Notes: generated from the letters alone by a model not told the origin. A stretch of 64,000 nucleotides of DNA from Sporosarcina sp. JAI121 (GCF_013408665.1 NZ_JACCCL010000001.1:2061136-2125135); one strand, 5' to 3'. Numbered from the stretch's first letter, positions 38,332-47,760 are shown. Program-made: numbers and translations.

Positions 38332-39146
38332 TTTTTCTTTCCATCCCTTCTTGCCAAACGATTTTTAGCCATGATGAAAATCGGCTCAAGTTTCCCGTCT
38401 TCGTATATGAATGACAGGGATGTTACGGGCACGGCACCGGTCGTAAAGAAATGCATTGCCATCTGTGCCAACACATCGTACCCGGTGTCGTTTCGTATAT
38501 CACCGATAATAAGAACGTCCTGATGTGGGACTGATAGGGTCATATGACCTTCGATTTTCGCTTCCATCTCTTTCAGGAATCCACTGTTCAAGATTCTGCT
38601 CGCATCATAACCGTCATTGTTGTTGACGAAGTAATAGATATTACCGGAAACCTCGTCCTGTTTCATCGCCGTCGGTAACGCCCGTACCCGAAACAATGCA
38701 GATTCCATGATTTCCAATTCAGACAAACCAATGGAATCCAACATGCTCTCATCTATTAACCGATACGTTGTGCCTAGGTCAAGTGCGTAATAAATAAGAG
38801 TTTCAGCTGTATGTTCCTTCACGACAAAACGGTGACCGGCTGAAGATTCCTTTGGAAAAGATGTGGATCTGATTACGGGATAAATAACAGTGTCAGCAGA
38901 GAATCCCACTGATTGCTCCTTTTCCATAGCCTTAAATGTTTCATTGATGGTATAGACGATTTCTTTAATGGCTGCATCTTTTTTCTGTTCATATTTCACA
39001 AGGATCTCTGGAAGGGAAATATCCATCCCTTTTTTCAGAACCGAATGTTCGAGTCGCACCTTATCCGTTTTCCGATCAAACCGCCACTGAAAATGTTCGG
39101 ATGGAAGATGTTCTTTTAAAACGTCAACAAGCTGTGCAGAATTCAT
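38328..39146 (-). CDS. ytpQ: DUF1444 family protein, YtpQ-like
   Basis: A 272-residue cytoplasmic-looking protein of the DUF1444 family, recognised from its size and its position before ytpR. The N-terminus [15 protein letters not shown] is typical, and no membrane segment or catalytic motif is visible. GGAGGAG lies before the ATG. It is translationally coupled to ytpR and 35 bp after the lipoprotein gene. Function unknown. Confidence 0.82.
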   Translation of the reverse strand: MNSAQLVDVLKEHLPSEHFQWRFDRKTDKVRLEHSVLKKGMDISLPEILVKYEQKKDAAIKEIVYTINETFKAMEKEQSVGFSADTVIYPVIRSTSFPKESSAGHRFVVKEHTAETLIYYALDLGTTYRLIDESMLDSIGLSELEIMESALFRVRALPTAMKQDEVSGNIYYFVNNNDGYDASRILNSGFLKEMEAKIEGHMTLSVPHQDVLIIGDIRNDTGYDVLAQMAMHFFTTGAVPVTSLSFIYEDGKLEPIFIMAKNRLARRDGKKK

Positions 39147-39181
39147 CTATCTGTCTCCTCCGATCATTAAATAGAAATGCC

Positions 39182-39697
39182 CTAATCCTGCTTGATGGAA
39201 CGAATAATTTCCATCATTTTCGCCAGATTATCTTCTACTTGATTCTTTTTCGTCATTGTTGTCATTTTGGTTCCGCCAACGCTCGTAATCAGCTCGATAT
39301 CATCCTCGCCGCTCTTCACTACTGCCGCAAAGCCGAATGTCCCTTCATCAGCGAACGTTGCTTGCTCGATGATTTCTTTCGTTTTATCTGCCAGGAGCAA
39401 ATCATAAAACAATTTACTATCACTCTTTTCGTTTGGATTGATGAAAAGAATGAATGTTTCTTCGTTTTTTGTAAAAACGATATTTTGAGCGTCTGAATTC
39501 TCATTCATCGCAAAACCGGTGGGCTTGTATAATTTAACACCGTCTATTTCTTCATTACGATTTTTATCGTTCGAATGAAATGCTTCCCTCGCCGCCTCGA
39601 CCCCCGCACTTGCGCTTTCATCTAGCGATTTTCCGCATGCTGCTAGCAACAACATGGATATCGTCAATAGGAATATGAATTTCCATTTCCGGAACAT
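39182..39697 (-). CDS. Predicted lipoprotein of unknown function
   Basis: Starting at 39697 (GGGGGAA before it), the 171-residue product has a lipoprotein signal with positively charged FRKWK, a hydrophobic core and the lipobox LLAAC, so Cys21 should be lipidated. The mature part is small, has no membrane segment and shows no motif I recognise. It is probably on the outer face of the membrane. It may be cotranscribed with ytpQ-ytpR. A cluster of GTTGCAAC-like dyads lies upstream. Confidence 0.75.
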   Translation of the reverse strand: MFRKWKFIFLLTISMLLLAACGKSLDESASAGVEAAREAFHSNDKNRNEEIDGVKLYKPTGFAMNENSDAQNIVFTKNEETFILFINPNEKSDSKLFYDLLLADKTKEIIEQATFADEGTFGFAAVVKSGEDDIELITSVGGTKMTTMTKKNQVEDNLAKMMEIIRSIKQD

Positions 39698-39756
39698 TCG
39701 ATTTCCCCCAATCATTAAATTGAACTCCATAACCATTTTAAAGTCGTTGACACTTT

Positions 39757-39793
39757 GTTGCAACATAAAGACATTGTTACAACCTCTTGCAAC
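39757..39793. promoter_or_regulatory. Cluster of GTTGCAAC-type dyads upstream of the lipoprotein gene
   Basis: GTTGCAAC (39757-39764), GTTACAAC (39776-39783) and TTGCAAC (39787-39793) have centres about 19 and 10 bp apart, close to two and one helical turns. This could be an operator for an unknown regulator. Confidence 0.3.
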
Positions 39794-39815
39794 ATAATAG
39801 CGCTGTTGTTGTCGT

Positions 39816-40340
39816 TCATGACTGTGACTGCTGATAATATTTCAATTGTCCGATTAACAGTTGCATAATATGTGTAAAAAGATCATCGCGATTCACTGCA
39901 TGCGCGGTGAACATACCAATGGCACCTTCTTTATTGCGGATTCCAATTGATTCAAAATAATTATCTACAACTGGACCAAGTTCATGACCGTCCGCTACCT
40001 TTGTTGCAATCTCATTCGGCAAGGGGATTTGTGCTCCGCCCGCTATGAACCTTTTTCCGTCGGGAAGTACCAGTGCACCCCAATTGCAAAGATACATCTG
40101 TTCCTCTAGAACTCGGACGCCGCCCTCCAGTCCGATTCCGATTGCCTCTTTCTTCATCCCAGACGAGCGCAATGCCCGATTGATAGCACCAAGCCTTGTT
40201 TCCTCATCCCCGAAGGGCTGTTTTGAAACTCCTGATTCCACTTCGTTCTCAATAAGAATTGCCTCTGGGAAATGAGCTTCCAGAACGTCCTTTGCGGCTT
40301 TCACTTTTGCGGGGTTTGTAGATCCAATTATATATTCCAT
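39816..40340 (-). CDS. DUF84 family inosine/xanthosine triphosphatase (YjjX-like)
   Basis: A 174-residue protein of the YjjX/DUF84 family, which hydrolyses non-canonical purine nucleoside triphosphates (ITP, XTP) to protect nucleic acids. The N-terminal IIGSTNPAKVKAAKDVL and the central SKQPFGDEETRLGAINRA, IGLEGGV and GPVVD are the usual motifs. GAGAGGG precedes the ATG. It stands between the M42 peptidase and the lipoprotein gene; no functional link is evident. Confidence 0.85.
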   Translation of the reverse strand: MEYIIGSTNPAKVKAAKDVLEAHFPEAILIENEVESGVSKQPFGDEETRLGAINRALRSSGMKKEAIGIGLEGGVRVLEEQMYLCNWGALVLPDGKRFIAGGAQIPLPNEIATKVADGHELGPVVDNYFESIGIRNKEGAIGMFTAHAVNRDDLFTHIMQLLIGQLKYYQQSQS

Positions 40341-40393
40341 ATGTATTCCCTCTCTTCATTCATACGTTTACAAAAACGCAGGGCGCCAGAAAA

Positions 40394-40432
40394 CCCGTCC
40401 TCTACACCATATAGGTGTCGAAGGACGGACTC
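40394..40432 (-). terminator. Terminator downstream of the M42 peptidase gene
   Basis: Leftward, CCGTCCTTCGACACC pairs with GGTGTAGAGGACGG around a five-base loop, followed by GTTTTC. The T run is short. Confidence 0.65.
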
Positions 40433-40436
40433 CAAC

Positions 40437-41510
40437 TTATACGTTGCGTTTGATTGTTTCCACTGTCGTTTTATCACACGCTTTAACGAGTTTCACAAGA
40501 AGCTCCTTCGCTGCCGCATAGTCATCCGTATGGATAATCGACCCTGATGTATGGATGTATCGTGAACAGATGCCGATGACGGCACTTGGAACACCTTCAT
40601 TGGACGTATGAACCCGTCCGGCGTCCGTCCCGCCTTGTGAGAGGAAATATTGGTATGGAATATTATGTGTTTCCGCCATGTCAAGAATAAATTCGCGCAT
40701 GCCTCGGTGAGTGACCATTGTTCGGTCAAAAATTCGTAGCAACGTTCCTTTTCCAAGTTGCCCGAACTCATTTTTATCGCCGGCAGCGTCATTCGCCGGA
40801 CTTGCATCAAGAGCGAAAAACAGATCCGGATTAATCATCGTTGCAGCTGCTGCAGCTCCTCGAAGGCCGACTTCTTCAAGGACGTTTGCTCCCGAGTATA
40901 GATTATTCGGCAACTTTTCACCATGCACTTCTTTCAACAGTTCGATTGAAAGTCCGCAGCCATATCGGTTATCCCACGCTTTGGCAAGTATTTTCTTCTT
41001 ATTCGCCAGCGGTGTGAACGGGCTTACTGGAACAATTTGCTGTCCCGGACGAATCCCGATATTCTTGACATCTTCTTTATCATCGGCACCGATATCGATG
41101 AGCATATTTTTTATATCCATCGGTTTGTTGCGCACTTCATTACTTAACAAATGCGGCGGAATTGAACCGATAACACCGATGACTGGTCCGTTATCGGTAA
41201 TTATTTCAACACGCTGTGCAAGCAGCACCTGGCTCCACCATCCGCCAAGCGCTTGAAAACGGATCATTCCGTTATCCGTAATTTGACTCACCATAAAACC
41301 GACTTCATCCATGTGACCTGCAACCATAATGCGCGGACCATCCTCCTGCCCTTTTCTAACACCGAAAATACCGCCGAGGTTATCTTGAATCAATTCGTCG
41401 GAATACTTTCGAAGTTCTTCTCGCATATAATTCCTGACTGCGTGTTCATTGCCGGGAGCACCCGGAAGTTCGGTCAATGTCCTAAACATTTCTATTGTAT
41501 CCTTGTGCAT
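40437..41510 (-). CDS. M42 family aminopeptidase (glutamyl aminopeptidase type)
   Basis: A 357-residue dinuclear metallopeptidase of the M42 (PepA/FrvX/YtoP) family. The metal and active-site motifs are in place: [34 protein letters not shown] and a C-terminal [10 protein letters not shown]. It should release N-terminal residues from small peptides in the cytoplasm as a large tetrahedral oligomer. GGGAGG lies before the ATG. B. subtilis ytoP occupies the equivalent location. Confidence 0.9.
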   Translation of the reverse strand: MHKDTIEMFRTLTELPGAPGNEHAVRNYMREELRKYSDELIQDNLGGIFGVRKGQEDGPRIMVAGHMDEVGFMVSQITDNGMIRFQALGGWWSQVLLAQRVEIITDNGPVIGVIGSIPPHLLSNEVRNKPMDIKNMLIDIGADDKEDVKNIGIRPGQQIVPVSPFTPLANKKKILAKAWDNRYGCGLSIELLKEVHGEKLPNNLYSGANVLEEVGLRGAAAAATMINPDLFFALDASPANDAAGDKNEFGQLGKGTLLRIFDRTMVTHRGMREFILDMAETHNIPYQYFLSQGGTDAGRVHTSNEGVPSAVIGICSRYIHTSGSIIHTDDYAAAKELLVKLVKACDKTTVETIKRNV

Positions 41511-41684
41511 TGAATATAGCCTCCCGCTGTTTTATGTATGTACTGTAAACAGTGTAGTCGATTATTCTGAAACTTTCCATCGTTTAATTCGGAAAACGAA
41601 CTACTATTTCTTCAGACTCGCTCTGCTATGATAAGTTAAATTGTGGTACACTAGTAAAAATACCGATATAGGGGGTAAATGAGT

Positions 41685-41999
41685 ATGAAATTAAATGATT
41701 TCCTAGCAGGTGTATTGACGGGTGTTGCTGCCGGAATCGTTGTCAGCGAAACAATCGATCGTGTTAACCAGAATGTTTCAGCAGATTCCGTTTTAAACAA
41801 TATTAAAGATGCTTTTAAAAATGAAGGTCCGATAGATGGTTCATGGATCGTCATGAAAACTGAGCCGTTCACGAATAATGTTATTACAATGGATGTTTAC
41901 CGCGGTGGTATTTCACGTATTAAAGAAGGCGAACTGGAACAATTCGAATTTGCAGCTGATGCAAAAACAGGCACAGTCGTAGAATTAGTAAAAGCATAA
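41685..41999 (+). CDS. Small PepSY-like protein, YtzB-like
   Basis: A 104-residue protein. ATG 41685 is better spaced from GGGGGT than the ATG two codons earlier. The N-terminal KLNDFLAGVLTGVAAGIVV is a hydrophobic, possibly membrane-inserted helix. The rest resembles a single PepSY-like domain. The first gene to the right of a run of leftward genes, it is divergent from the M42 peptidase gene and ends with a strong terminator. Function unknown. Confidence 0.7.
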   Translation: MKLNDFLAGVLTGVAAGIVVSETIDRVNQNVSADSVLNNIKDAFKNEGPIDGSWIVMKTEPFTNNVITMDVYRGGISRIKEGELEQFEFAADAKTGTVVELVKA

Positions 42000-42006
42000 C
42001 TTAAAA

Positions 42007-42053
42007 CCGTCACATTTCCGAGTTGTAAGTACGGAGATGTGACGTTTTTTTTT
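42007..42053 (+). terminator. Terminator of the YtzB-like gene
   Basis: CGTCACAT(T)TCCG pairs with CGGAGATGTGACG around a loop of about ten bases, followed by nine T. Confidence 0.85.
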
Positions 42054-42059
42054 AACTAT

Positions 42060-42301
42060 ATAAGTTGAAATATTGAATTTCTTTAAATCCACTTCATCGC
42101 TTGAGGTCTCCTACGCTCTATTTATATATCATATTCGAAGCTACTGAAAAATTTACGTGTTAACTCCGTAAGTAATTTTGAATATAAATAGGCGACATTT
42201 CGGTGGAATCTGAACGAAATGTCGCCTCACTGTTTAATATTTTTCCCTGGTTCCTCATAAGCCTACGCTCAGTATACATACGGATTCATATGTTCAACTT
42301 A
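42060..42301. repeat. Element with terminal inverted repeats, copy 2 (contains hairpin element copy 2)
   Basis: The left end TAAGTTGAAATATTGAAT and the right end GGATTCATATGTTCAACTTA are inverted relatives of each other and of the ends at 34482-34571. Inside, at 42165-42228, is the second copy of the GGCGAC...GTCGCC hairpin element of 101-163. The stretch fills the gap between two genes and holds no other reading frame of note. Confidence 0.45.
42165..42228. repeat. Dispersed hairpin element, copy 2
   Basis: GTAAGTAATTTTGAATATAA then GGCGACATTTCG and, after a 14-base loop, CGAAATGTCGCC: a 12-bp perfect stem. It aligns with 101-163 over its length. Unlike copy 1 it does not have a T tract on either side, so a terminator role is unlikely. 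Confidence 0.5.
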
Positions 42302-43144
42302 TATGCTTACCATGACTGATTCGATGATTTCTTTTCCACTGGCATCCCATTTCACAAGTCTATAATAGGCATCATGATAAAAAATGAATTTATATCCGCC
42401 GGCAAGTGCTTCTTTCATCAACTTCTCCTTGGCAAATATCGACGTCATCGGATAATCGTCGAATGCCAGCACCCACAATGGATTACTATGTGCTTGGGTT
42501 GGCATAATATCCGCCATATGGAGAATCGTCTCGCCGTTTTGTGTCAACTTGATAATGCTATGCCCATCGCTATGACCGCCTGTATGGATCATTTCCATTC
42601 CCGGCATGATGGTGATGCTACCTTCGAATGTCTGGACCTGATTCTGAACGGGCTCCCAATTTTCTTTCAAATAGGTATTCCTGGAACGGATATTCGGGTC
42701 GCGCATTTCATCCCATTCTATTTTCGAAACGTGAATATCGGCATTCGGATAAACGGAGACAAGACTCCCCTCCCGCCATTCCGTTAAACCTGCTGCATGA
42801 TCATTATGCAAATGGGTCATAAGGATTATATCGATATCTCTCGGCGACAAACCAAGCTCCGCAAGACTTTCTTCCACTTTTGCCTCATCATCGATCCCCA
42901 GGTTCTTTTTCATCTTCTCGGTAAGCTTCCCTTTTCCATGTCCCGTGTCTATCAATACGTTTTTCCCTTCAAATTGAATCAGGATTGGATCATTTCTCAT
43001 TTTGATGCGATTTTGTTCATCCGCTTCATAACGCCTTGACCAAAGCGCTTTTGGAACAACTCCAAACATCGTTCCGCCGTCCAGATAATTCCCGCTGCCA
43101 TCCAGCCACGTCAATGTCATATCATGAAATGTATATGTATCCAT
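42299..43144 (-). CDS. ytnP: Metallo-beta-lactamase fold lactonase, YtnP-like
   Basis: A 281-residue MBL-fold hydrolase with the zinc motif THLHNDHAAG (about residues 110-119), a later TGGHSDGHS and an Asp ligand in HMADIMP. This resembles N-acyl homoserine lactonases. B. subtilis YtnP is a quorum-quenching lactonase that lies beside trmB, as here. The substrate in this organism is inferred only. GGGGGCATG precedes the ATG. It lies 33 bp after trmB. Confidence 0.87.
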   Translation of the reverse strand: MDTYTFHDMTLTWLDGSGNYLDGGTMFGVVPKALWSRRYEADEQNRIKMRNDPILIQFEGKNVLIDTGHGKGKLTEKMKKNLGIDDEAKVEESLAELGLSPRDIDIILMTHLHNDHAAGLTEWREGSLVSVYPNADIHVSKIEWDEMRDPNIRSRNTYLKENWEPVQNQVQTFEGSITIMPGMEMIHTGGHSDGHSIIKLTQNGETILHMADIMPTQAHSNPLWVLAFDDYPMTSIFAKEKLMKEALAGGYKFIFYHDAYYRLVKWDASGKEIIESVMVSI

Positions 43145-43177
43145 AGAAACATGCCCCCATTCCCTTATCTAGATCAA

Positions 43178-43825
43178 TTACAACTTTTCAAATCGAGATT
43201 CAAGCCTGTAAATCGGATGCCCCTTTGCTGAAAACTTCTCTTCATATTCCGTCATAATATTATCCTCCGGCATTTCCGCGTGCAAATCAAGCGAGACGGA
43301 ACCGAGCGTCATACCGTACTGGGACATTGAGACGAGCGAGTATTCGAAAAGAAGACGATTATCCGTTTTGAAGTGAATTTCTCCGCCTGGTGCAAGTACT
43401 TCTTCATAAAGCCTTAAAAATGTTTCATGTGTCAATCTTCTTTTGGCGTTTCTCGTTTTCGGCCAAGGATCAGAAAAGTTCAAGTATATCCTGTCAATTT
43501 CCCCTTTGTGAAAGATAGTGGAAAGATCCATTCCATTCGCTCGAAACAGCCGTAAATTGGAAGGCTTGTCCGCCTCAATGGCTTTTTCCAGCGCAGATAC
43601 GATAACATTGTCAAAGTGTTCAATGCCAATATAATTCACGTCGGGATTGGCTAATGCCATGCCGATTATAAATTGCCCCATGCCCGTCCCAACTTCAATA
43701 TGAATTGGATTTTCATTACCAAAAAGATTACTCCAGCCATTATTCATTTTCTCCGGTTCTGCTAACAGGATATCTGGATGTTCTGCCATGTAATCCCTTG
43801 CCCATGGTTTATTGCGAAGCCTCAT
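43178..43825 (-). CDS. trmB: tRNA (guanine-N7-)-methyltransferase
   Basis: TrmB puts the methyl group on G46 of tRNA. The start at ATG 43825 gives 215 residues beginning [13 protein letters not shown], as in other Firmicutes; a GTG three codons upstream is less likely. The SAM site is [10 protein letters not shown], and the catalytic region is [18 protein letters not shown]. The ribosome binding site is weak (AAAAGAG). It is followed by the YtnP-like lactonase. Confidence 0.95.
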   Translation of the reverse strand: MRLRNKPWARDYMAEHPDILLAEPEKMNNGWSNLFGNENPIHIEVGTGMGQFIIGMALANPDVNYIGIEHFDNVIVSALEKAIEADKPSNLRLFRANGMDLSTIFHKGEIDRIYLNFSDPWPKTRNAKRRLTHETFLRLYEEVLAPGGEIHFKTDNRLLFEYSLVSMSQYGMTLGSVSLDLHAEMPEDNIMTEYEEKFSAKGHPIYRLESRFEKL

Positions 43826-43859
43826 TCTATACACTCTTTTCTTTTCTATTTATATGTTT

Positions 43860-44837
43860 TCATTCTTCCTCAGGTGGTACATCTTCTTCACTGAACAACC
43901 TGCTCATCGATGTCGTTTGCCCGACATTCAGTATTGACTTGGCCGCTTTAAATTGAATGGATTTCATTGGGACGGAGAGTTTCAGTAGCCCCGAAAACCA
44001 TTCATCATAAAATCGTCTATCAATAATCTCCACATCAAACGCCGAACCCGGATGATCGATATAGCCGTTCCGTGATATCAAATACTTACGGATCGGGAAA
44101 TCGATAGCTTCCGCCTTAAATATACTTGAAATGATTTTTTCCGTTCTATTAAGCGCGATGAGGGGACTAAGTATTTTGGATTCATTGTTCCCTGTTTTCT
44201 TTACCCAAAATCGGTCCCCGTTACCACTGTAAGCCGCTAGATTTTCTGACTCAAGCATAGTGATACACAAACATTCAACAGGCGTGACAATAATAATATC
44301 CAGCTCCACGGGCGCCTTTTTTAACAGCAATATCGGATAATAAAACAATAAGTAATTATCCGGAAGTTGCTGGGCGAAGCTGCGTAACAGGGAATCACGC
44401 AGAAAACGCGAATCCACCTTTGATTTCTCTCTTAACGTTGAACTTGCCCATTTAATTTGAAAATGAAAGAGCTGGTCCAAATAGAGCCTTCTTAATTGTT
44501 CAATACTTGAAGGGGTGTGAACCAAATTCGGTGTAAAACCGAAGTCGTCATTAATGTCATTTGTATCATCTTCACTTTTGCCGGGCTCCTGTTCGGCCAA
44601 TGTAGTCCTTCGTTGGCCAAAGAGCCGTACCAATGGAGAAAACCATTTGCCCTCCTCCGGTTCTTCAACTGCTACTTCTTTCCCCTGTTGCCATTCCGAT
44701 AGATCCGCTCCACTTTCCCATTGAATTCTCATGCGCTCCCACTGATATCTTTTTAAACGGATATACTGCGAAGGATAACGTGTAAGATCATGTTCGTAAC
44801 GGGAGACATAGTCGAGCAATTTGACGAGTTGCGCCAT
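43860..44837 (-). CDS. Uncharacterised protein with a NERD-like nuclease-fold region
   Basis: A 325-residue soluble protein. ATG 44837 is better spaced from GGAG than the ATG two codons upstream. The first ~110 residues are charged and low in conservation-type motifs. A middle segment with LRSFAQQLPDNYLLFYYP then VELDIIIVTPVECLCITML looks like a NERD (nuclease-related) domain, whose Asp in the LDIII strand is a usual active-site residue. The expected Glu-x-Lys after it reads ITMLES and is not obviously conserved. It lies between dat and trmB. Function not known. Confidence 0.5.
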   Translation of the reverse strand: MAQLVKLLDYVSRYEHDLTRYPSQYIRLKRYQWERMRIQWESGADLSEWQQGKEVAVEEPEEGKWFSPLVRLFGQRRTTLAEQEPGKSEDDTNDINDDFGFTPNLVHTPSSIEQLRRLYLDQLFHFQIKWASSTLREKSKVDSRFLRDSLLRSFAQQLPDNYLLFYYPILLLKKAPVELDIIIVTPVECLCITMLESENLAAYSGNGDRFWVKKTGNNESKILSPLIALNRTEKIISSIFKAEAIDFPIRKYLISRNGYIDHPGSAFDVEIIDRRFYDEWFSGLLKLSVPMKSIQFKAAKSILNVGQTTSMSRLFSEEDVPPEEE

Positions 44838-44869
44838 GTCCATTCACTCCGATCACCTACTGTACACCA

Positions 44870-45724
44870 TTATTCACCTGCTATGAAAGACGGAATCTGT
44901 AATGCGAACGCTTCTTGTAGTTTCTTGGTTATTATTCCGGGTACTCCCGAACCAATTGGACGGCCGTCGATAGAAATAACAGGCGTCACTTCTGAAGTTG
45001 TAGATGTCAAGATGAATTCATCCATTTCACAGGCTTCGTCGAGTGTAAATGATTGCTCAACGACTGGGATACAAAGATCCTTACACAGTCCAAGGACAAC
45101 CTGGCGCGTAATCCCGTTTAAAATGAGGTTCGTCGCGGGATGCGTATAAACTGTCCCATTTTTTATGCCGAACATATTTGAAGCTGAACCTTCCGTAACG
45201 ACTCCTTCACGATGAAGTAAAGCCTCAACACAACCTGCTTCATATGCCTCTTGCTTCGCCAAAACATTTCCCAGCAAGTTCAGACTCTTAATATCACAGC
45301 GCAGCCAGCGGACGTCCTCGACAGATTTAACCGGAACTCCGTTTTCCATGCCTTCCAAAGGTCTTGGATTGTTGACAGCGTATGCAGTAACTACCGGCTG
45401 TACCGATGGATCAGGGAATTGGTGAAGCCGCGGTGCGGATCCACGTGTTATTTGGAGATAAATATGACCTGTTAAAATGTTATTCGCTTTTACTAATTCA
45501 CGTGCAATCTCCATTATCTGCACATCTGCATATGGGATTGTCATCTTTATTTTCGCAGCGCTTTGAAATAAACGATCGATATGTTCTTTCGCCGTGTACA
45601 ATTCTCCGCCATACACTTTAATCACTTCATAGACACCATCACCGAAATAATAACCTCGGTCATCAATCGAAATAGTCAACTCTTCACGTTTTGTAAACTG
45701 CCCGTCGCTAAAATACACTGTCAT
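44870..45724 (-). CDS. dat: D-amino acid aminotransferase
   Basis: A fold-type IV PLP transaminase that converts D-alanine and 2-oxoglutarate to pyruvate and D-glutamate, used for cell-wall synthesis. The 284-residue protein has the short-chain family length. The PLP lysine is in CDIKSLNLLGNVLAKQ, and the C-terminal TSTTSEVTPV is the phosphate-binding region. GGAAGGGG lies before the ATG. It is only 2 bp after pepV and is surely cotranscribed with it, as in other Bacillales. Confidence 0.93.
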   Translation of the reverse strand: MTVYFSDGQFTKREELTISIDDRGYYFGDGVYEVIKVYGGELYTAKEHIDRLFQSAAKIKMTIPYADVQIMEIARELVKANNILTGHIYLQITRGSAPRLHQFPDPSVQPVVTAYAVNNPRPLEGMENGVPVKSVEDVRWLRCDIKSLNLLGNVLAKQEAYEAGCVEALLHREGVVTEGSASNMFGIKNGTVYTHPATNLILNGITRQVVLGLCKDLCIPVVEQSFTLDEACEMDEFILTSTTSEVTPVISIDGRPIGSGVPGIITKKLQEAFALQIPSFIAGE

Positions 45725-45726
45725 TC

Positions 45727-47133
45727 TTATTCCCCTTCCGTTTCATCACATGCGAGACGGCTTATAGCGTCCGCGTAAATTGCGGTTGCCTTCATTAAGT
45801 CGTCTATATATACATATTCATCAGCCTGATGGGCCACATCTTCTCTACCTGGAAACAGCATGCCGAAAGCGACTCCTTTTTCAAGAACGCGTGCATATGT
45901 GCCACCGCCAATTGACAATAGCTCTGCATGTTCACCGGTATGATCAGTATACACTTCTTGTAACGTCCGTATGAGAGGATCGGCCGCATCGACATAGTGA
46001 GGTGCCGAGTTCGATAGTACATCAACTGAAAAAGGTGTTTCCGTTAATCGTTCCATGCATGTCGTCATTTTCTCTTCGAATTGATAAGAGACGGAATACC
46101 GCATGCTAATGGTAATTTCTCCGCTGTTTTCCTGGTCGTAAGTCACGATGCCTGCATTCAATGTCGTATCGCCTGACATTTCATCGTTGAATGCCAATCC
46201 GAGGAAAAGGCCGCGCGATTCGTTGGCAAATGCATTAAACATGAATTGAGTAAAATCTTTCGACGTCCCTTCCTGGAAAATACGATTCAAGAAGGAAGCT
46301 AATAGAACCGCTGCGTTCACGCCATTATCAGGTTCCATCGCGTGTGCAGATTTCCCGTTCAAATTAATAACGGTGTAATCCTTTTCCTTGGTAACTCCGC
46401 CTGTCACATTATGAATATTTAAAAACGTCGTGAATTGATCGTTGTCGATCCCGACTTCCTTGGCAATATGCGCTTCTGCATAATCAGGCACCATATTTGT
46501 CCTATTTCCTGATTTGAACCAAAGAAGTTGTCCATCTGCACCAATCGATTTTTGTTTAAAAAGGACGGATGCAATTCCTTTTTCAGCGTTAATTATCGGG
46601 AAATCTGCATCTGGAGCAAACCCGATTTGCGGCATCTCTTCTTTTTCAAAATAACGTTTTACACAGCGAAATCCACTTTCTTCATCTGTTCCGATGATGA
46701 GACGTACCCGTTTATTCAACGTGATTCCCGATTCCTTGACAAGCTTCATTGCGTGCCACGCCGCAATCGTCGGCCCTTTATCATCTATCGCTCCACGGCC
46801 GAACAACTTGCCGTCTACTATAGTTCCGTCATACGGTCCGTATGTCCAATTACTTCCCGCTGGTACGACATCAACATGACAAAGGATTCCGATAATATCA
46901 TCACCGTTGCCCATTTCAATATGACCTGCCATGTTGTCTACGTTTTTAACGCTCATCTCCGCTTTGCGGCCTTCTTCCAATAGCCAGTCGAGTGCACGTT
47001 TGGGTTCTGGTCCGAATGGCAGATCTTTTGTAACTGCATTTTCATCCAAAACAGAAGGTATGGCGATTAATTGCTGTAAATCTTCTAGCAGGTTTTCTTG
47101 CCTCTTCAAGGCTTCCTTTTCCCAATCCGTCAT
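45727..47133 (-). CDS. pepV: Dipeptidase PepV (M20 family)
   Basis: A 468-residue zinc dipeptidase that trims a broad range of dipeptides, including D-Ala-containing ones. The M20A motifs are complete: GILCHVDVVPAG, GRGAIDDKGP, IIGTDEESG, FAPDADFP and the C-terminal GGGTYAR. GAAGGTG precedes the ATG. The dat gene follows at once, which suggests a joint role in D-amino acid and peptide turnover. Confidence 0.94.
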   Translation of the reverse strand: MTDWEKEALKRQENLLEDLQQLIAIPSVLDENAVTKDLPFGPEPKRALDWLLEEGRKAEMSVKNVDNMAGHIEMGNGDDIIGILCHVDVVPAGSNWTYGPYDGTIVDGKLFGRGAIDDKGPTIAAWHAMKLVKESGITLNKRVRLIIGTDEESGFRCVKRYFEKEEMPQIGFAPDADFPIINAEKGIASVLFKQKSIGADGQLLWFKSGNRTNMVPDYAEAHIAKEVGIDNDQFTTFLNIHNVTGGVTKEKDYTVINLNGKSAHAMEPDNGVNAAVLLASFLNRIFQEGTSKDFTQFMFNAFANESRGLFLGLAFNDEMSGDTTLNAGIVTYDQENSGEITISMRYSVSYQFEEKMTTCMERLTETPFSVDVLSNSAPHYVDAADPLIRTLQEVYTDHTGEHAELLSIGGGTYARVLEKGVAFGMLFPGREDVAHQADEYVYIDDLMKATAIYADAISRLACDETEGE

Positions 47134-47402
47134 TCAAGGCACCTTCTTTCCTAGTAACCCTATTTTCACACGTTAAACTAAGAAAATAAAGAAGAATCCT
47201 CTTTCACTAATTCTTCATATAAAATTCATGCAATCTTCATTGGAATACGTTATACTAGTATTGTCAGTATATTTAGTCTGACAATTTGAACTTTTCGAAA
47301 GGATGTGCGGTGTCAGGATAATTTCAACGTGCTCTAGGCAACATTCACAAGTCTCATGTCCAGTATTATTTGGAAAATGAAGATGGAGGGGTGATTCCAC
47401 AC

Positions 47403-47624
47403 TTGAAACCTGCAACTGATCGTATGCTTACACGGATTAAGGATGTGTATTTTTACATCCTTAATAACGGAACAGTAACTACAGAAAACCTGGTCGAAGA
47501 ATTTGGCATCACTCACCGTACGGTCCAAAGGGACTTAAATGTCCTGGAATATAATGAACTCATTATGAGCCCTGTACGCGGTAAATGGACGACGACAGCA
47601 AAAAAGGTGAGATTATCTTCATGA
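47403..47624 (+). CDS. DeoR-type helix-turn-helix regulator, YtzE-like
   Basis: A 73-residue protein that is only the winged helix-turn-helix of the DeoR family (VTTENLVEEFGITHRTVQRDLNVLEYNELI), without the usual sugar-binding domain. I use the TTG at 47403, which follows GGAGGGGTGAT and matches the start of small YtzE proteins (KPATDRMLTRIK). It is divergent from pepV; the targets are unknown. A -10 like TATACT lies far upstream, near 47250. Confidence 0.8.
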   Translation: MKPATDRMLTRIKDVYFYILNNGTVTTENLVEEFGITHRTVQRDLNVLEYNELIMSPVRGKWTTTAKKVRLSS

Positions 47625-47648
47625 TCCGCACATAACCCTGAAAAGTGA

Positions 47649-47696
47649 TAGGCGCCAGCTCCATACCTGCATTTGCAGGCAAGGAGCTGGCGCCTG
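47649..47696. repeat. Long perfect inverted repeat without T tract
   Basis: AGGCGCCAGCTCC (13 bp) is repeated inverted as GGAGCTGGCGCCT. A second perfect dyad, CCTGCATTTGCAGG, sits in the loop. No T run follows on either strand, so it does not look like a simple terminator. A conventional terminator follows about 65 bp later. Confidence 0.8.
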
Positions 47697-47760
47697 CAGT
47701 CTGGTTAACTAAAAAAACATTTAGCGGGCTCCCGTCACATTTGGAGCCTAGATAACGATA

